Assembly (NCBI GenBank): GCA_022795445.1
Contig: JAAWGR010000014.1
Coordinates: forward strand, 1 to 50,423
Origin: Oscillibacter sp.
GTDB lineage: Bacteria; Bacillota; Clostridia; Oscillospirales; Oscillospiraceae
Direction of reading: 5' to 3'
Length of the DNA: 50,423 bases
Translations under genes and position numbers: made by a program
Notes under the pieces: generated by a model
What the model was told of the DNA's origin: nothing
Databases searched by the model: none
The model's input: only the letters and a program-made list of their open reading frames with translations
In this document: positions 25,803 through 34,789 of the stretch, piece after piece
How the letters are laid out: each line of letters starts with the position of its first letter
Numbering within the stretch: position 1 is the first letter of the stretch

Positions 25803-27256
25803 GGCGGTTCTGCCGTCCCCAGACCCAGAGCCTTTACTGGCGGCAGCTGTTCGTCACAGCCGGCATGGTGCTGCTGACGCTCTGCCTGCTGGGCGCGTCG
25901 TTTTTCTCCCTGAGCTACAATTATGTCCGCAGCCAGCAGGGGGAGGAGATCGCCGCCAAAGCCCGGGTCATGAGCCAGCTCTCCCTGAGCTACCTGGAGA
26001 GCGGACGTTACATGGATATTGAGGATTTGCAGAACGACCTGGACTTCCAGCGTTTGGCCAGCTTCGCGGCTATCGTCTCTGACGTTCACTTCCTGGTATG
26101 CGACACGGCGGGGCAGGTGCTGCTGTCTACGGACAACACCCTGGACGGGATGTCAGTAACTGTCTCCCAGGAGATGACCCGCCGGGTCATGGAACGGGGC
26201 AGCGCCTCCTGGCGGGAGGATTTGGGCGGGCTCTATGCCCAAAAGTGCTTTGCTGTCGGCGTGGCGGCGGCAAATCCTGCCACCGGGAAGATCGTGGGTG
26301 AGGTTGTGGCCGTGTCTACGATGGCCTCCCTGGACTCCATGTGGCAGGGCTTCATCGGCCTGTTTTTCATGACGGCTTTCGTCGTCTTGATGATCGCCTT
26401 CATGGCGTCCTCCGTTACCGCCATGCGGCAGGTGAAGCCCATCCGGGAGATGGTGGAGGCCACCCGGCGGTACGCCGGGGGCGATTTCGACGTCCGTATG
26501 GACGACTACGGCCGCAGCGACGAAGTGGGGGAACTAGCGGCGTCTTTCAACGCCATGGCGGAGAGCCTTCAGCAGACGGAGCGCCAGCGCCGGGAGTTCA
26601 TCGCCAACATCTCCCACGAGCTGAAAACTCCTATGACAACCATTGCCGGCTATACGGACGGCATCCTGGACGGGACGATCCCGCCGGAGAACGAGCGGCA
26701 ATATTTGCAGGTCATCTCCGACGAGAGCCGCCGCCTGAGCCGTCTGGTGCGGCGGATGCTGGACGTCAGCCAGCTGCAAGCCATCGACCCCCTTCGCAGC
26801 GGAACGCATTTTGATATCTGCGAGAGTATGCGGCGGGTGCTGATCTCCATGGAGAAGAAAATCAACGACCGCCGCCTGGATGTAGAGGCCGATATCCCTG
26901 ACGAGCCGATTTTGGTCTTGGGGGACAACGATCTGATCACCCAAGTGATCTATAACCTGTTGGAAAACGCCGCGAAGTTCGCCCGGGAGGGGACGGCGCT
27001 GTACTTGGGCGTGGCCGTGCTGGGCGGCAAGGCCCAGGTGTCGGTGCGGAACGTGGGGGATACGATTTCGCCGGAGGAATTGCCGCTTCTGTTTGAGCGG
27101 TTCCATAAGAGCGACAAGTCCCGCAGCGAAGACAAGGACGGCGTAGGCTTGGGACTCTACATTGTGAAGACGATTTTAGAGCAGCACAAGGAAAAAATTG
27201 ATGTGACCAGCGAGAATGGAGTGACAGTGTTCTCCTTCTCCCTGACGACGGAGTGA
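25799..27256 (+). CDS. Membrane sensor histidine kinase
   Basis: 485 aa. A first membrane helix at about residues 17-40, an extracytoplasmic sensor region of about 140 residues, a second helix near 182-205, a HAMP domain (IREMVEATRRYAGGDFDVRM..), then HisKA with the phosphorylated His in NISHELKTPMTT. The HATPase domain follows, with the N box LLENAAKFA and a G box DGVGLGLYIVK. The gene overlaps the response regulator by 4 bp (ATGA). The next gene, an HtrA-like protease, begins 11 bp after the stop codon, so all three are probably one mRNA. Confidence 0.94.
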   Translation: MRRFCRPQTQSLYWRQLFVTAGMVLLTLCLLGASFFSLSYNYVRSQQGEEIAAKARVMSQLSLSYLESGRYMDIEDLQNDLDFQRLASFAAIVSDVHFLVCDTAGQVLLSTDNTLDGMSVTVSQEMTRRVMERGSASWREDLGGLYAQKCFAVGVAAANPATGKIVGEVVAVSTMASLDSMWQGFIGLFFMTAFVVLMIAFMASSVTAMRQVKPIREMVEATRRYAGGDFDVRMDDYGRSDEVGELAASFNAMAESLQQTERQRREFIANISHELKTPMTTIAGYTDGILDGTIPPENERQYLQVISDESRRLSRLVRRMLDVSQLQAIDPLRSGTHFDICESMRRVLISMEKKINDRRLDVEADIPDEPILVLGDNDLITQVIYNLLENAAKFAREGTALYLGVAVLGGKAQVSVRNVGDTISPEELPLLFERFHKSDKSRSEDKDGVGLGLYIVKTILEQHKEKIDVTSENGVTVFSFSLTTE

Positions 27257-27267
27257 GAAAGCGAAGC

Positions 27268-28734
27268 ATGGGAGAGTATACGCAGCGCCGGGGGGATTTG
27301 CCCGGCGAGATTGTAGAAGTCTACCGGCGTCCCCTCCCGGTGCCTGGACGGGAGCCGGGAGAGATCGTGGAGGTTTACCGCCAACGGGACAGCCGGGAGG
27401 TGGTAGAGCGGTACAGCCGTTCCCTGCCGGGCTGGAAGCCGGAGACGGTCCTTGAGCAGCCGGACCTTCTGACGGACCTGTTCCCCGAACCGAAAAAAGG
27501 GCCGGAGCGTGCGCCGTCCCGCCGCGCCGCCCGGACGGCGCCGGAGCCGGCCACGGCTTTCATTCCCCTGCGGCAGCGGCGGCGGAAAAAAAGCGGGCTG
27601 TGGATATTCCTGTTTTTTGTCGCCGTAGCCATTGCTATGACGGCGGGGGTCTATGTTTTGGAGCATGTCGCGCCCCGGGAAGTCCGGGACCCCTTTGAGC
27701 ATTATGACTGGGGGGCAGACGAACCTCTGGAAGATCTGGCGGATAAGCGGATCGCCATCCCCAGCTGGCCAACGGGCCAGGGGGTGGAGCTGACGGTGCT
27801 CCAAGAGCACGGCGGGAGTCTGACGCCCCAGGAGATATACCAGCAGGTGAACCCGTCGGTGGTGACGGTGCTGGTGGAGATCGGCGGGAACCGGATGTCT
27901 GTGGGCACGGGCGTGATTTTCACAGAAGACGGCTATGTCCTGACAAACCACCACGTTGTTGAGGGCGGGAAGGACTGCTCCGTAATCCTGGACACCGGCA
28001 GGAGCTGCGAAGCGCTGTACGTGGCTGGAGACGCAGACAACGACCTGGCCATTTTGAAGGTGGAGCCGGAGGAACTGCGGGACTACGGTGCGCTGCCTGC
28101 GGCGCAGTTTGGGGACTCGGACCTGCTGTCGGTAGGCGATCCGGTGTATGCCATCGGCAATCCTTTGGGCTGGGAGCTGCGGGGGACGCTGACGGACGGC
28201 ATCGTTTCCGCCATCAACCGGGACGTTCAGGTGGACGGCCGGACCATGACGCTGATCCAGACCAACGCGGCGCTGAACTCCGGCAACTCCGGCGGGCCGC
28301 TGATCAACGAATACGGTCAGGTAGTGGGCATCAACGTCATCAAAATGAGTTCCGATTACTCTACGGTAGAGGGCCTGGGCTTTGCCATCCCCTCGGCGCT
28401 GATGGACCGGATGGTCAACGACCTGCTGACCTGGGGCGAGATCAAGCCGGAGCCCCGTCTGGGCGTCACCGTCCTGCGGACGGGCGAGGAGCTTGCCCAG
28501 GATATCTGGGGCCTGGAGGTCACAGACATCATCAGAGGCTCCGCCGCCGACAAGGCGGGGATACGGGTGGGGGATTATGTCATCGCAGCAGACGGCGAGG
28601 CGCTGTACTCTATCCAGGACCTAATGCGGGTACGCCGCCGTTTCTATGTAGGCGACGAGCTGCCCCTGACCTTATGGCGAAACGGAGAGACGGTGGAAGC
28701 CGTGTTGATCTTGGACGAAGCGGCCGACTCCTGA
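27268..28734 (+). CDS. HtrA/DegP-like membrane-anchored serine protease
   Basis: 488 aa. The cytoplasmic N-terminus carries three imperfect repeats, GEIVEVYR twice and REVVERYS. A single membrane helix lies at about residues 110-130. The extracytoplasmic trypsin-like domain has its triad visible: His in LTNHHVVEGG, Asp in DADNDLAIL, Ser in LNSGNSGGPL. A C-terminal PDZ domain includes the GIRVGDYVIAADGEAL segment. It degrades or refolds damaged exported proteins, as known for the family. I prefer the ATG at 27268 over a GTG at 27253 that lies against the stop of the kinase without room for a ribosome site. Co-transcription with the two-component genes suggests autoregulated envelope stress control. 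Confidence 0.92.
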   Translation: MGEYTQRRGDLPGEIVEVYRRPLPVPGREPGEIVEVYRQRDSREVVERYSRSLPGWKPETVLEQPDLLTDLFPEPKKGPERAPSRRAARTAPEPATAFIPLRQRRRKKSGLWIFLFFVAVAIAMTAGVYVLEHVAPREVRDPFEHYDWGADEPLEDLADKRIAIPSWPTGQGVELTVLQEHGGSLTPQEIYQQVNPSVVTVLVEIGGNRMSVGTGVIFTEDGYVLTNHHVVEGGKDCSVILDTGRSCEALYVAGDADNDLAILKVEPEELRDYGALPAAQFGDSDLLSVGDPVYAIGNPLGWELRGTLTDGIVSAINRDVQVDGRTMTLIQTNAALNSGNSGGPLINEYGQVVGINVIKMSSDYSTVEGLGFAIPSALMDRMVNDLLTWGEIKPEPRLGVTVLRTGEELAQDIWGLEVTDIIRGSAADKAGIRVGDYVIAADGEALYSIQDLMRVRRRFYVGDELPLTLWRNGETVEAVLILDEAADS

Positions 28735-28742
28735 TGAAACAC

Positions 28743-28785
28743 AAAACCTGGACGGAAACCTAAATTTCTGTCCAGGTTTTTGGTT
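28743..28785. terminator. Bidirectional intrinsic terminator
   Basis: Stem aaaacctggac/gtccaggtttt followed by tggttt, between the protease and exonuclease genes, which converge. Confidence 0.85.
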
Positions 28786-28796
28786 TACTTTCCGGT

Positions 28797-29552
28797 TCAG
28801 GTTTCCAGTTCCAGCACAACAGGGCAATGGTCGCTGCCCTGCACCTCACTCCAGATGTCCACGCCGCGGATGCGCTCCCGGAGGCGTTCGGAGACAATGA
28901 AATAATCGATCCGCCACCCGGTGTTGTTCTCCCGCGCCCGTCCCCGGTAGCTCCACCAGGAATATGCGCCGGTTTTGTTCGGGTACAGCGTCCGGAAGGT
29001 GTCGATGAAACCGCAGGAGAGCAGCTTGGTCAGTTTCCCCCGCTCCTCGTCGGTGAAGCCGGGGTTCCGGTGGTTTGTGCCGGGGTTTTTCAGGTCGATT
29101 TCCTCATGGGCAACATTCAGGTCGCCGCAGTAAACCACCGGTTTTTTTGCGTCCAGCTCACAGAGGTACTCCCGCAGGTCGTCCTCCCAGGTCATACGGT
29201 AATCCAGCCGCAGGAGCTGGTCCTTGGAGTTGGGGGTGTAACAGCAGACAAGGTAAAAATCCGGGTACTCCGCCGTAATAATTCGGCCCTCATGGCGGTG
29301 CTCGTCTGCGCCGAAGTCGCAGCTCACGGAAAGCGGCTCCTGCCGGGTAAAGACAGCTGTGCCGGAGTATCCGGCCTTGTCGGCGCTGTTCCAGTAGCGG
29401 TGGTAACCGGGGAGGTCGAATTCCGCCTGCTCAGGGCGCATCTTGGTCTCTTGCAGGCAGATCACATCGGCGTTGGCAAATTCGCAGAAATCTAAAAAGC
29501 CTTTCTTCAGGCAGGCCCGCAGGCCGTTTACGTTCCAGGAAATCAATTTCAT
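28797..29552 (-). CDS. xth: Exodeoxyribonuclease III / AP endonuclease
   Basis: A 251-aa DNA-repair enzyme (ExoA/Xth) that cuts 5' of abasic sites and has 3'-5' exonuclease activity. The metal-dependent fold is plain: SWNVNGLRA at the N-terminus, LQETKM with the metal Glu, CGDLNVAHEEIDL, GWRIDYFIVS and the final SDHCPVVLEL with catalytic Asp-His. The frame is open to 29690, but MKLISWNVNG at 29552 is the family start and aagga lies 11 bases upstream. The promoter at 29596-29624 abuts that of the divergent SUFU gene. Bacillus calls the orthologue exoA. Confidence 0.94.
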   Translation of the reverse strand: MKLISWNVNGLRACLKKGFLDFCEFANADVICLQETKMRPEQAEFDLPGYHRYWNSADKAGYSGTAVFTRQEPLSVSCDFGADEHRHEGRIITAEYPDFYLVCCYTPNSKDQLLRLDYRMTWEDDLREYLCELDAKKPVVYCGDLNVAHEEIDLKNPGTNHRNPGFTDEERGKLTKLLSCGFIDTFRTLYPNKTGAYSWWSYRGRARENNTGWRIDYFIVSERLRERIRGVDIWSEVQGSDHCPVVLELET

Positions 29553-29595
29553 CACAATAACCATCCTTTTTGCCGGAATTTTTTTCGTATCTTCT

Positions 29596-29624
29596 ATTGT
29601 AACGGATTCCGGCGGAAAAAACAA
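29596..29624 (-). promoter_or_regulatory. Candidate promoter of the exonuclease III gene
   Basis: On the minus strand TTGTTT (29619-29624), a 17-bp spacer and TACAAT (29596-29601). Confidence 0.55.
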
Positions 29625-29653
29625 TTGCCAGCAGGGGCAATTTGCAGTAAAAT
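29625..29653 (+). promoter_or_regulatory. Candidate promoter of the SUFU-domain gene
   Basis: TTGCCA (29625-29630), a 17-bp spacer and TAAAAT (29648-29653). Its -35 directly adjoins the -35 of the divergent promoter. Confidence 0.55.
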
Positions 29654-29688
29654 AATGGCACCAGATTAAAAAGGAGGTTGCATCAACC

Positions 29689-30516
29689 ATGGGATTTCTT
29701 GACCGGCTTCGCCGGAAAAAGCCGGAAACGGCAGAAACGCCGGAGGCTCCTGCTAAAAAGCACAGCGGTCCGGAAACAGCTGAATATTCTCCCGGCGGTT
29801 CCCCGATCTACCGCTACGAGGATCATGAGGAGGCAGGCTTCCAGCCGCCGGCGGAGACGGGTGTCTACGCGGAACAGATAAACGCGTATTTTGCGGAGCA
29901 GTTCCCGGACCGGGGCGGCTTTGTGTACCACGAGATTGTCAGCGACCTGGTGCATATCGACGTTCACATCCTGCGGCCCAATGGCAAGGGGAATTTCTAC
30001 GTCCTCTACACCACCGGTATGAGCGACCTGCCGATGACGCTGCCGGAGGACATTGCCGGGCGGGAGGATTTGAAGTACGGGGAACTGTTCATGTTCCTGC
30101 CGGGGGACTGGAACGTAGGCGAAGAGGCACAGTCGCCCAGCGACCTGCCCTATGAGTGCCTTTGGCCGGTCAGCCTGCTGAAATTTCTGGCCAGATTTCC
30201 CCATGAATACAAGACGTGGCTGGGCTTTGGACACACGATGCCCAATGGGCCGGATTATGCGCCGATTTGCGACGGCGTAGGATTTGGCGGGGTTGTGCTG
30301 TCCTGGATGGGCAGCGATCTGGGCCAGGTAGAGACGGAGGATGGGCACAACGTGCTTTTATACCATGTGATCCCCGCCTATAAGGAAGAAATCGAATACA
30401 AACTGAAATACGGCATGGAAGGGCTGGAAGAACGGTTCGCTGAGAACCACATGCCGCTGGTTTTGGACGTTCACCGCCCGAACTACTGCGCAGACTTCAC
30501 AGAGGTTTTGGACTGA
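29689..30516 (+). CDS. SUFU-domain protein
   Basis: 275 aa, cytoplasmic. Residues about 60-260 match the bacterial suppressor-of-fused fold: YHEIVSDLVHIDVHILRP, LPGDWNV, and a long helical/strand region ending YKEEIEYKLKYG..LEERF. Bacterial SUFU proteins are known as immunity proteins in polymorphic-toxin systems (established family link), but no toxin gene is visible here. The N-terminal about 25 residues are charged and low in complexity (RRKKPETAETPEAPAKK). The ribosome site is aaggagg. The next gene starts 1 bp after the stop codon, so they are co-translated. Confidence 0.85.
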   Translation: MGFLDRLRRKKPETAETPEAPAKKHSGPETAEYSPGGSPIYRYEDHEEAGFQPPAETGVYAEQINAYFAEQFPDRGGFVYHEIVSDLVHIDVHILRPNGKGNFYVLYTTGMSDLPMTLPEDIAGREDLKYGELFMFLPGDWNVGEEAQSPSDLPYECLWPVSLLKFLARFPHEYKTWLGFGHTMPNGPDYAPICDGVGFGGVVLSWMGSDLGQVETEDGHNVLLYHVIPAYKEEIEYKLKYGMEGLEERFAENHMPLVLDVHRPNYCADFTEVLD

Positions 30517-30517
30517 G

Positions 30518-31380
30518 ATGGCGGAAGCGTTGCGGGTCCCGCAGGCGGAGGTGGAGACTGCGGAGGAAGACTGCTTTTTTGAAGCAGTCTATCAAGGCAG
30601 GCCGTTCACGGGCATTGCATGGAGCGACGAGGACGGGGAATATTCGGAAATTTCCTATGTGGATGGGACCGCCCACGGCCGCTGCTTCACGCGGTTTGCC
30701 AACGGCGCGCTGTCCAGCGAGGAATGGGTTGAACAGGGCCGGACCGTCTGGAGCAACGCCTGGTGGCCACCGGGCAAAATCCTCTGGCGGCGGCATCAGC
30801 CGGGCTGACGCAGTATTTTTATAAAGACGGCGCCTTGGGCATTGAACGAAAGCCCGGAGTGGAACGGTATTTCTACGAGTCCGGCGTTCTGCGGCAGGAA
30901 CAGGTCCGCCAAGCGGATGGCCCCGTTTTCCGCTATTACGGCCCAGACGGGGGAAAAGCGGCGGAGTGGCGGCAGGTACAGGACGGCCTCCGTTGGCGCG
31001 AGGTTGGTTTTGTTTTCCAGGATGCATACATCCAGGCCCACTATTTGGAACTTTTGGAGGATACGGATTTTGAACGCTGTTTTCAAAACTGGTTCCTCCA
31101 GCTGCCGGAAGACGGCAGGGACGCCTGTGAGATCCTCTGCCGCCTGGCTGCTTCGGAAAATCTGCGCATCCGGTACTTTTGCGCGGCGTTGGCAGGCGCA
31201 GTCCATGCCGCGGAGGCGGAGGCGGTGTTGAATACTCTGCTCTCACAGGAGGTCTGTCCCCCGCCGGTCCGGCGACTGGACGGGATGGGACACGCTTATG
31301 GCCGGACCATCGCGGAGACAGCGCGGCGAGCCTTGGCGGCACGGAAAAAAATGGGTAATCGAAAACATAGAAGGTTTTGA
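30518..31380 (+). pseudogene. MORN-repeat-like (YwqK-type) gene, frameshifted
   Basis: Two frames together make one protein. The first (30518-30808) starts MAEALRVPQAE and carries YVDGTAHGRCFTRFANGALSSEEW. The second (open from about 30763 to 31380) continues YFYKDGALGIERKPG, RYFYESGVLRQEQ and RYYGPDGG. Spacing and Tyr/Gly pattern look like MORN variants of YwqK antitoxin/immunity proteins. One missing base between about 30775 and 30810, for example a G in ccgggctg, restores a single frame of about 287 aa. The C-terminal about 100 residues hold an alpha-helical segment, ENLRIRYFCAALAGAVHAAEAEAVL, also found in the next paralogue. It may be a sequencing error rather than a true pseudogene. Confidence 0.65.
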
Positions 31381-31385
31381 CGGAT

Positions 31386-31770
31386 ATGGAAGAGCAACTA
31401 CGGGTACCGTTCAACGAGCCGGAATTTTTTCCATGGAATGGTTTTGGTCCACTATAAAGCGAAGCCTTTCACGGGCATAGGCTGGTCGGAGGAGAACGGC
31501 CCGCGCATGGCGCATGAAGATCTTTGCAGCATGAACCGCTCAGAGAACCTGCGCATCAAAAATCCGGGCATCATCCTGGCGGGTGTCTACCAAGAGGAAG
31601 CGGAATCTCTCCTGAAGGAGGCCCTTTCCCTGAAGGTGTGGATACCGGCCCCTGAGGACCTGGACGGGAAAAAATTTGGACATTTCCCCTATACATACGA
31701 CCGGGAAGAGCACAAATACCTCTCCATGACCATTGCCGGACAGGCAAGCCGCCGTTTCTGCCGTGTATCT
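31386..31770 (+). pseudogene. Degenerate tandem paralogue of the MORN-like gene
   Basis: It starts MEEQLRVPFNEPEFF, parallel to the start of the upstream gene. The frame is then lost at a TTTTTT run (31425-31430). Dropping one T joins it to VHYKAKPFTGIGWSEENG, matching VYQGRPFTGIAWSDEDG upstream. About 140 residues, including all MORN-like repeats, are then missing. The C-terminal SENLRIKNPGIILAGVYQEEAESLLKEAL aligns with the upstream copy. The frame runs on beyond the natural end into the terminator hairpin, suggesting a further small defect near 31770. It is a tandem duplicate with an internal deletion, just 5 bp after its parent. Confidence 0.65.
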
Positions 31771-31779
31771 TTTAAAAAC

Positions 31780-31830
31780 CCAAAAGCGGCAAATCCGTCT
31801 GGAACCCCACCACAGGGTTCCAGACGGATT
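31780..31830 (-). terminator. Terminator hairpin after the VWA-protein gene
   Basis: Sixteen-base stem aatccgtctggaaccc/gggttccagacggatt. On the minus strand tttgccgctttt follows. Confidence 0.7.
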
Positions 31831-31837
31831 CGTTGTC

Positions 31838-33031
31838 TCACCGCCGGGCCATAAGGCGCTTCATTCCAGCTTCCAGCCCCTCAGCGGAGAGGTCAAACAT
31901 CGGAAGCATATGCCCCAGCTGGTAATGGGTCTGCGCCCAATAGGTCGGGCGTTCCGGCATCGGTTCCGGGTTCAGCCAAATCAGGTATGGGTACTGCTTC
32001 TGGAAACGTTCCAGCCACTCCAGTCCCGATGGTCCATAACTCCCTCGGTTCCAATCATAGTGCCGTTCCCGCAGCTCATAGGGATTCATGGCAGCGTCGC
32101 CGACGAGGATGACCTTGTAACTGCTGTCAAAATTCTGCAAAATCCACTCTGTTGGCGTCTCGTCCCCCCAAAGGCGGGGCGTCCCGTAAACCTCCCCATA
32201 GATGCAGTTATGAAAGTAATAGGTGTGGAGCTCCTTGAAATGGTTCGACTTCACCGCTGCCTGGAAGAGCATACTGCTCAGCCCGGCATAATAGGCCATG
32301 GACCCTCCGGAGTCCATAAGCAGCAAGACCTTGACGGTGTTTTTCCGCGGGTTTTTATAGCGGATTTGCAGCGTCCCGGCATTGTCGCAGGTGTCCCGGA
32401 CAGTGCCGTCCACATCCAGCACGCGGTCCTGACTGTCCGCCTGAACCGACAGCTGCCGCAGCGTCCGGAAAGCCATTTGGAACTGCCGGGTATCCAGGGT
32501 ATTGTCCTTGCGGAAATCCCGGAACTTCCGCTCCCCCGCCACCAGCATAGCGGTCCGGCGCCGGCTCTCGCCGCCCACTCGGATGCCGTTGGGATGCCAG
32601 CCGCTGTTGCCGAAGGGAGAACGGCCCTGGGTTCCAACCCAGTAATTGCCCCCGTTGTGTTCCTCGGTCTGCTCCTGGAGACGTTCTTCCAGCATTTTCA
32701 GCAGCTCTTCCAGCGTCTCATCCGGAAAGCCCATGCCGCGGAGTTCCTCAATGGTCCGGCCCAGGTCTTCCGCAGGATGGTTCAGCCAATCCAGGAGTTC
32801 ATCGGGAAGCTCACCCTTCCAGGGCACGCCCTGGAAAAACTCCAAAAACACCTGGTCAAACCGGTCATACTCCACCTCGCTCTTCACCACGATGGCCCGG
32901 CAGAGATGATAAAAGCCCGTCAGGCTGGATTGGTGCAGACCCTTGGCCATGGCTTCCAAGAGCGTCATCCACTCGTTCAAAGAGACGTCCAGCCCCCGTT
33001 CCCGCAGCCGGTAAAAAAATGCGGCAAACAC
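31838..33031 (-). CDS. VWA-domain protein of the CoxE type
   Basis: 397 aa. The C-terminal half has the von Willebrand A-like metal site DSGGSMAYYAGLSS (DxSxS equivalent, around residue 215). The N-terminal half, RLRERGLDVSLNEWMTLLEAMAKGLH, is the CoxE-like region. These proteins work with MoxR ATPases in chaperone-like assembly or metal insertion (family knowledge); the client here is unknown. The start is GTG at 33031 with ggtgagg close upstream, only 4 bp after the MoxR stop codon, so translation is coupled. Confidence 0.88.
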   Translation of the reverse strand: MFAAFFYRLRERGLDVSLNEWMTLLEAMAKGLHQSSLTGFYHLCRAIVVKSEVEYDRFDQVFLEFFQGVPWKGELPDELLDWLNHPAEDLGRTIEELRGMGFPDETLEELLKMLEERLQEQTEEHNGGNYWVGTQGRSPFGNSGWHPNGIRVGGESRRRTAMLVAGERKFRDFRKDNTLDTRQFQMAFRTLRQLSVQADSQDRVLDVDGTVRDTCDNAGTLQIRYKNPRKNTVKVLLLMDSGGSMAYYAGLSSMLFQAAVKSNHFKELHTYYFHNCIYGEVYGTPRLWGDETPTEWILQNFDSSYKVILVGDAAMNPYELRERHYDWNRGSYGPSGLEWLERFQKQYPYLIWLNPEPMPERPTYWAQTHYQLGHMLPMFDLSAEGLEAGMKRLMARR

Positions 33032-33035
33032 TGCC

Positions 33036-33848
33036 TCACCGCCTGTTCCGGGCCAAAGTGCGGAGATCCTTGTCCTTTTTCAGCAGCACCCCGGCGAAGG
33101 GAATCTCCTTTGTGATGCGGGCCGGGTCGACGCCGCCTACAACCAGCGCCCGCAGCCAGTCCACCAGCTCGGAGGTGCTGGGTTTTTTCTCGATCTCCCG
33201 CAGTTCCCGCACCCAGTAGAAGGCCGCCAGAGCCTGCCGGATGAGGTTCTTTTCCAGATCGCCGAAGTGGACGCGGATAATCTGCTCCATCTGGGCCTGG
33301 TCGGGGAACTCAATGTAGTGGAACACGCAGCGGCGCAGGAACGCGTCGGGCAGTTCCTTCTCCGCGTTAGAGGTAATGATCACAATGGGCCGCTGTTTGG
33401 CCTTGACGGTCTCTTGGGTCTCCGGGATGTAAAACTCCATTTGGTCCAGCTCCCAGAGGAGGTCGTTGGGGAATTCCAGGTCAGCCTTATCGATCTCGTC
33501 GATCAGCAGGACCACCTGCTCCTCAGCCTGGAAGGCCTCCCCCAGCTTGCCCAACTTGATATAGCGGGCAATGTCGTCCACGCCGTAGGTCCCGAACTGG
33601 CTGTCGTACAGCCGCTGCACCACATCGTAGACGTACAGGCCATCCTGGGCCTTGGTGGTGGATTTGACGTTCCAGATGATGAGGCGTTTTCCCAGCGCAT
33701 CGGCCACGGCCTGGGCCAGCATGGTCTTGCCGGTGCCGGGTTCGCCCTTGATCAGCAGGGGCTTTTGCAGGGTCACGGCGATGTTAACCGCCGTCATCAG
33801 TTCGCCGGAGGCGACATATTGGTCGGTACCATGAAAACTTGCTTTCAT
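33036..33848 (-). CDS. MoxR-family AAA+ ATPase
   Basis: 270 aa with Walker A GEPGTGKTM (about residues 37-45), Walker B VLLIDEIDKAD, sensor 1 IVIITSNAEKELPDAF and the arginine-finger region FLRRCVF. It is the ATPase partner of the VWA protein encoded 4 bp downstream; MoxR/VWA pairs remodel or activate other proteins. The ribosome site aaagga stands 7 bases before the ATG. A promoter lies at 33884-33912. It is monocistronic with the VWA gene. Confidence 0.92.
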   Translation of the reverse strand: MKASFHGTDQYVASGELMTAVNIAVTLQKPLLIKGEPGTGKTMLAQAVADALGKRLIIWNVKSTTKAQDGLYVYDVVQRLYDSQFGTYGVDDIARYIKLGKLGEAFQAEEQVVLLIDEIDKADLEFPNDLLWELDQMEFYIPETQETVKAKQRPIVIITSNAEKELPDAFLRRCVFHYIEFPDQAQMEQIIRVHFGDLEKNLIRQALAAFYWVRELREIEKKPSTSELVDWLRALVVGGVDPARITKEIPFAGVLLKKDKDLRTLARNRR

Positions 33849-33883
33849 TCTGCGATCCTTTCTGTTTTCAGATTCTGCGCCTT

Positions 33884-33912
33884 AGTATACTCCATCCGCG
33901 GGCGGTTGAAAA
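33884..33912 (-). promoter_or_regulatory. Candidate promoter of the moxR-VWA operon
   Basis: On the minus strand TTTTCA (33907-33912), a 17-bp spacer and TATACT (33884-33889). The -35 is weak, the -10 good. Confidence 0.5.
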
Positions 33913-34258
33913 GTGTCTGCGGAGAAAATTTTTGTCTCCAAAACATCCCTTTTACCTTTCGTGTTGATAATGCCTATCCATTTTCTCATCCTTCGGAATG
34001 ACTGAACAGGCCGTTATCCCCGAATGGATAACGGCCCGATAAATGGGAAGTCGTTTTTTCAAAAACTGCGATACTTCTCGAAAAAATTAGCCAAATCATC
34101 TATCAGTTTATAATATATCCTGCTATAGAAACACGCAGATTATCCTGTTGATTTTCTATTGTGATAACGCTATCTTTTCCAGAAGTCGTCCCAAGAGAAC
34201 ATTTGTCAAGGGGGGATTTCACCCAAAAGATGAAATCCCCCCCCCGATAAACTGGAAG
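33913..34258. other. AT-rich gene-free stretch with two hairpins
   Basis: It contains a perfect 11-bp hairpin (ggccgttatcc/ggataacggcc, 34009-34036) and a 12-bp hairpin (ggggggattтca-like arms at 34210-34221 and 34231-34242). The second directly follows the stop codon of the small membrane-protein gene on the minus strand and may end its transcript. No ORF is supported. Confidence 0.45.
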
Positions 34259-34687
34259 TTATAGAAACGCCTCAAAGTAAAACCAGTTTGTATCTAACCT
34301 ACGAACGATACCGCGATTGTCACCCTCCCCAATCCAATTCCACTCTTGTTCAGAAATGGGTATCAGTGATTCATCTGCATTCTGAAAGGAAACGGGTTCA
34401 TTGTCAAAGGAGTAAAAAAAACCATAATACTGTGAAGCTGAAACAATCCCGCTATTGACCACAATATATTCGACAATAGGATGTTCCCCGTCCCAGTAGT
34501 TAAATGTAAGTTTCAACCTACTTGATGCCTGCCCTGTTTCAATAGTGTTCATAATATCTTCTTCTAAAATTATTCTATGACTGTTAAAGTAACGTATTGT
34601 TCTTTTTTCGGGCGTATTTATCGCGCTGACAACAATCGCAACGCAAAAAAGCAACAATAATAGAGCGATTCCTTTTTTATGTTTCAT
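34259..34687 (-). CDS. Small membrane-anchored protein of unknown function
   Basis: 142 aa with an N-terminal KHKK followed by one hydrophobic segment (about residues 5-22), consistent with a single membrane anchor or uncleaved signal. The rest is a polar domain rich in Trp/Tyr/Phe (YYGFFYSFDNEPVSFQN, WNWIGEGDN). I do not recognise it. The ATG at 34687 has ggagg 6-7 bases upstream; the open frame continues to 34783 but without a ribosome site. Codon use is A/T-richer than in neighbouring genes, suggesting acquisition from elsewhere. Confidence 0.65.
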   Translation of the reverse strand: MKHKKGIALLLLLFCVAIVVSAINTPEKRTIRYFNSHRIILEEDIMNTIETGQASSRLKLTFNYWDGEHPIVEYIVVNSGIVSASQYYGFFYSFDNEPVSFQNADESLIPISEQEWNWIGEGDNRGIVRRLDTNWFYFEAFL

Positions 34688-34789
34688 CAGTGGCCTCCAC
34701 AACTTCCGATTTGTCACGAGCCAAGTATACCACCAATGGGAATGACATTCAACCCCACTTATAGTCGCTGATAGCAGTGGCAAGCAATG

